Assembly: GCA_035294245.1 (NCBI GenBank)
Contig: DATGLG010000004.1
Span: 372,001 to 436,000, forward strand
Direction: 5' to 3'
Origin: DATGLG01 sp035294245
GTDB taxonomy: Bacteria > Pseudomonadota > Alphaproteobacteria > JACZXZ01
Length of the DNA stretch: 64,000 nt
This document shows positions 61,108-64,000 of the stretch, piece after piece. Within the stretch, counting starts at the first letter, position 1; each line of letters opens with the position of its first letter. Made by a program: the position numbers and the translations under genes. The notes below the pieces were generated by a model. That model saw only the letters and a list, made by a program, of their open reading frames with translations, was not told the origin of the DNA and ran no database searches.

Positions 61108-63972
61108 ATGAGCAATCGTCTCGAAGAGGATCGACGATCCTTTCTCTTCGGCGGCAATGCCGAATTCGTCGCTGAGCTGTACGCCCGCTACCTGCAGGAC
61201 GCGGCCAGCGTAGATCCGAGCTGGGTACAATTCTTCCGTGACTTGCGCGACGATCCGGCCAATGTCAGGACCGAGCTCAGGGGCGCCAGCTGGGCTCCGC
61301 GTCCGCCCTTGATCGGCTCGGATATCGGCGAAGCCCCAACGAACGGCAATCTCCGCGCTACCGTGGCAGCGCCCGCCGATGAAATCCGGCGCGCCACCTT
61401 GGATGCCCTGCGCGCGATCATGTTGATCCGCGCTTACCGCGTCCGCGGCCATCTTATCGCGCGGCTCGATCCCCTTGAGCTCGAGAAGCGAGAATACCAC
61501 CCCGAACTCGATTACCGCACCTACGGCTTCACCGACGAGGACCTCGATCGCCCTATTTTTATCAACAACGTGTTGGGCCTCGAGACGGCAACCTTGCGCC
61601 AGATCGTCGAGCGCGTCCGTGCGACCTATTGCGGCTCGATCGGTGTCGAATACATGCATATGCAGGATCCCGAGCAGAAGCTATGGATCCAGGAGCGCAT
61701 CGAGCAGACCGATAATCGCCGTGATTTCACCGCGAAGGGCAAGCAGGCGATCCTCGAGCGGCTCTCGGTCGCGGAAACCTTCGAGCGCTTTCTCGAGAAG
61801 AAATACACGGGCACCAAGCGCTTTGGCCTTGAGGGCGGGGAATCGCTCATTCCAGCGCTCGAGCAGATCATCAAAGTGGCGGGCAGGCTGGGCGTCGAAG
61901 AGATCGTGATCGGGATGCCCCATCGCGGCCGCCTCAACGTGCTCGCCAACGTCATGCAGAAGCCCTTCGCCGCTATCTTCGCGGAATTCGAAGGCAATCC
62001 GGGCCGCCCCGAGGATGTCCACGGCTCCGGGGATGTGAAATACCATCTCGGGACCTCGTCCGATCGCGAGTTCGACGGCAACATCGTCCATCTCTCGCTG
62101 ACAGCAAACCCCTCCCATCTCGAGGTCGTCAATCCAGTCGTACTGGGCAAGGCGCGCGCCAAGCAGCGTCAGCGCGGCGACAGCGACCGCTCCAAGGTCA
62201 TGGGCCTCCTGATGCACGGTGACGCCGCCTTCGCCGGACAAGGCATCGTCGCCGAGACCTTCGAGCTTTCGGAGCTTTACAGCTATAGGATCGGCGGCAC
62301 CATCCATTTTATCGTCAACAACCAGATCGGCTTCACCACCAATCCGGTCAATGCGCGCACCGGCCCCTATTGCTCGGACATGGGCAAGATCGTGCAGGCG
62401 CCGATTTTCCACGTGAATGGCGACGATCCCGAGGCCGTCGTTCATGTAGCGCAGATCGCCACGGAATTCCGGCAGCGCTTCAAGCGCGATGTGGTGATCG
62501 ACATGTTCTGCTACCGGCGCCACGGCCATAACGAGATCGACGAGCCGGCCTTCACGCAGCCGCGCATGTATCGCAAGATCGCCCAGCATCCGACCACGCG
62601 GCAGATTTACTCGGAGAAGCTCGTCCGCGATGGCGTGATCAGCGCGGAGGAGGCGGAACGCATCGGCGCCGAGTTCCATGCACGGCTGGAGCAGGATTTC
62701 GAAGCTGCCAAGAGCTATCGGGTCAACAAGGCCGACTGGCTTGAAGGCGCTTGGAGCGGCTTCGATATCGCCCGCGGCGAGGCTCGCAAGGGCGAGACCG
62801 CCGTCGACGTCGAGAAGCTGCGCGCTCTCGGGCTGAAGTTCACGAGCTATCCGAAAGATTTCAATCTCAATCGCAAGCTCGCACGACTGATGGATCAGAA
62901 GCGCAAGATGTTCGAGACCGGCGAAGGCATCGACTGGGCGACGGCCGAGGCGCTCGCCTTCGGCTCGCTCCTCGTCGAAGGCACGCCCGTACGGCTTTCG
63001 GGCCAGGACTCCGGCCGCGGCACATTTTCCCAGCGCCACGCGGTGCTGGTTGACCAGGAAAGCGAAGAAAAATACGTGCCCCTTGCGAACCTCTCCGCCG
63101 ATCAGGCGTCTTTCGAGGTGGTCGACAGCCCGCTCGCCGAGGCCTCGGTTCTCGGATTCGAGTATGGCTACTCGCTCGCCGATCCGCGCTCTCTGGTGTT
63201 GTGGGAGGCTCAATTCGGCGACTTCGCCAATGGCGCGCAGTCGATCATCGACCAATTCATCAGCTCGGCCGAGAGCAAGTGGCTACGCATGTCGGGACTC
63301 GTGATGCTGTTGCCCCACGGCTATGAAGGCCAGGGCCCGGATCACAGCTCGGCACGCCTCGAACGCTATCTTCAGCTTTGCGCCGAAGACAACATGCAGG
63401 TGGTGAATTGCACGACACCCGCGCAGTATTTCCACGTGCTCCGGCGTCAGATGCGGCGGAACTTCCGCAAGCCGCTCGTTGTCATGACGCCCAAGTCTCT
63501 CTTGCGCCACAAGCTCTGCGTCTCGAAGTTGAGCGATTTCGGCCAGGGTACGAGCTTCCATCGCGTCTTTTACGACATGCCTCTTGCGGTACCGGAGAGC
63601 CGGATCTCGCGCGTGATCCTCTGCTCGGGCAAGGTCTATTACGACCTCTACGAGGAGCTGCAGCGGCGGCAGCTCAAAGAGATTTATATCCTACGGCTCG
63701 AACAGCTCTATCCCGTCCCGGTCAAGTCGCTTTCGGCGGAGCTCGCCCGCTTCAAGGGCGCGGAATTCCTCTGGTGCCAGGAGGAAAGCGCGAATATGGG
63801 CGCCTGGAGCTTCGTGCGCCCGCGCATCGAGGACATCCTGGTTGCAATCGGCGCCGCGCGGCCGCATCTCAAATATGCCGGGCGGCCGGAATCCGCATCG
63901 ACGGCGACGGGTCACTACGAGGACCATATCAAGGAACAGAAGAAGCTGGTTGACGACGCGCTCTCGCTTTGA
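61108..63972 (+). CDS. sucA: 2-oxoglutarate dehydrogenase E1 component
   Basis: A 954-residue ThDP-dependent decarboxylase, complete. N-terminal E2-binding segment F-L-F-G-G-N-A-E-F-V-A-E-L-Y-A-R-Y-L; H-R-G-R-L-N-V-L-A-N-V, G-D-V-K-Y-H-L-G and H-G-D-A-A-F-A-G-Q-G-I-V are active-site blocks; the ThDP/Mg motif continues in I-V-N-N-Q-I-G-F-T-T-N. ATG 61108 gives the family N-terminus; in-frame ATGs at 61057 and 61087 would add 17 or 7 residues. sucB and lpd presumably follow outside the window. Confidence 0.97.
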   Translation: MSNRLEEDRRSFLFGGNAEFVAELYARYLQDAASVDPSWVQFFRDLRDDPANVRTELRGASWAPRPPLIGSDIGEAPTNGNLRATVAAPADEIRRATLDALRAIMLIRAYRVRGHLIARLDPLELEKREYHPELDYRTYGFTDEDLDRPIFINNVLGLETATLRQIVERVRATYCGSIGVEYMHMQDPEQKLWIQERIEQTDNRRDFTAKGKQAILERLSVAETFERFLEKKYTGTKRFGLEGGESLIPALEQIIKVAGRLGVEEIVIGMPHRGRLNVLANVMQKPFAAIFAEFEGNPGRPEDVHGSGDVKYHLGTSSDREFDGNIVHLSLTANPSHLEVVNPVVLGKARAKQRQRGDSDRSKVMGLLMHGDAAFAGQGIVAETFELSELYSYRIGGTIHFIVNNQIGFTTNPVNARTGPYCSDMGKIVQAPIFHVNGDDPEAVVHVAQIATEFRQRFKRDVVIDMFCYRRHGHNEIDEPAFTQPRMYRKIAQHPTTRQIYSEKLVRDGVISAEEAERIGAEFHARLEQDFEAAKSYRVNKADWLEGAWSGFDIARGEARKGETAVDVEKLRALGLKFTSYPKDFNLNRKLARLMDQKRKMFETGEGIDWATAEALAFGSLLVEGTPVRLSGQDSGRGTFSQRHAVLVDQESEEKYVPLANLSADQASFEVVDSPLAEASVLGFEYGYSLADPRSLVLWEAQFGDFANGAQSIIDQFISSAESKWLRMSGLVMLLPHGYEGQGPDHSSARLERYLQLCAEDNMQVVNCTTPAQYFHVLRRQMRRNFRKPLVVMTPKSLLRHKLCVSKLSDFGQGTSFHRVFYDMPLAVPESRISRVILCSGKVYYDLYEELQRRQLKEIYILRLEQLYPVPVKSLSAELARFKGAEFLWCQEESANMGAWSFVRPRIEDILVAIGAARPHLKYAGRPESASTATGHYEDHIKEQKKLVDDALSL

Positions 63973-64000
63973 GCGAAGTGACGCGAAAAGGTGAGGACTG

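Overview
The window is a GC-rich, gene-dense stretch of an alphaproteobacterial chromosome, most likely from the Rhodospirillales or a neighbouring order. The evidence is gene order and signals, not a search: dapF-mtaB-ftsY sits back to back with ffh-rpsP-rimM-trmD-rplS-leuC-leuD-leuB-asd; sdhCDAB lies near mdh-sucC-sucD-sucA; an HSD10-type SDR and malyl-CoA lyase/mesaconyl-CoA hydratase genes are present; and there are alphaproteobacterial-type control sites (a TTAA-N7-TTAA CtrA-like box and a cluster of GANTC CcrM-type sites). I see no rRNA, tRNA, CRISPR array, transposase or prophage.

Layout. 0-4.3 kb: tail of a DenD-like dehydrogenase, an ergothioneine pair (egtB-egtD), an SDR and a Bax-inhibitor-1 (YbhL) membrane protein with a possible structured leader. 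4.4-11.5 kb: an ABC exporter of the YbbA/YbbP type divergent from a TesA-like esterase (the E. coli arrangement), then thpR, a Sir2 deacylase and a uracil-DNA glycosylase, a repeat-filled gap and a zincin. 11.5-19.7 kb: acyl-CoA and keto-acid metabolism (HSD10-like SDR, acetoacetyl-CoA ligase, PLP aminotransferase, ThDP enzyme) and a GH15 glucoamylase. 19.7-25.1 kb is the accessory part: DUF3008 protein, LuxR regulator, a PEP-CTERM protein behind a consensus sigma-54 promoter, and a HigBA toxin-antitoxin pair embedded in three copies of a composite repeat. 25.3-30 kb: a 1158-residue GltD-like/PyrK-like fusion flavoprotein followed by pgk. 30-33.3 kb: a DUF2336 protein and a tiny Pro/Ala-rich protein that diverge around CtrA-like boxes, a Nudix hydrolase and a DMT transporter. 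33.3-45 kb: SRP, ribosome and tRNA maturation, leucine and lysine/threonine biosynthesis. 45-49.9 kb: M20 hydrolase, LysE exporter, pyridoxal kinase, and mcl-mch of the ethylmalonyl-CoA (glyoxylate assimilation) route. 50.9-64 kb: TCA cycle genes (sdhCDAB, mdh, sucCD, sucA) interrupted by an SDR, a nitronate monooxygenase and zapE.

The genes together describe an aerobic heterotroph with a complete set of TCA genes in one neighbourhood, acetoacetate/acetyl-CoA use that can feed the ethylmalonyl-CoA pathway, and thiol-based (ergothioneine) stress protection.

The least explained part is the 984-base gap between mch and sdhC (49944-50927). Its left half holds a run of about 15 local hairpins, several capped by UUCG tetraloops on the minus strand, ending in a terminator-like branched stem and a T-rich tract: a candidate large structured RNA. 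Next to it is an AT-rich segment with four DnaA-box-like 9-mers at 11-12 bp spacing interleaved with three GANTC sites, a candidate origin or cell-cycle control region. Second-tier observations are the sigma-54/PEP-CTERM unit, the mdh leader with alternative stems and the CtrA-like boxes near 31.2-31.5 kb.
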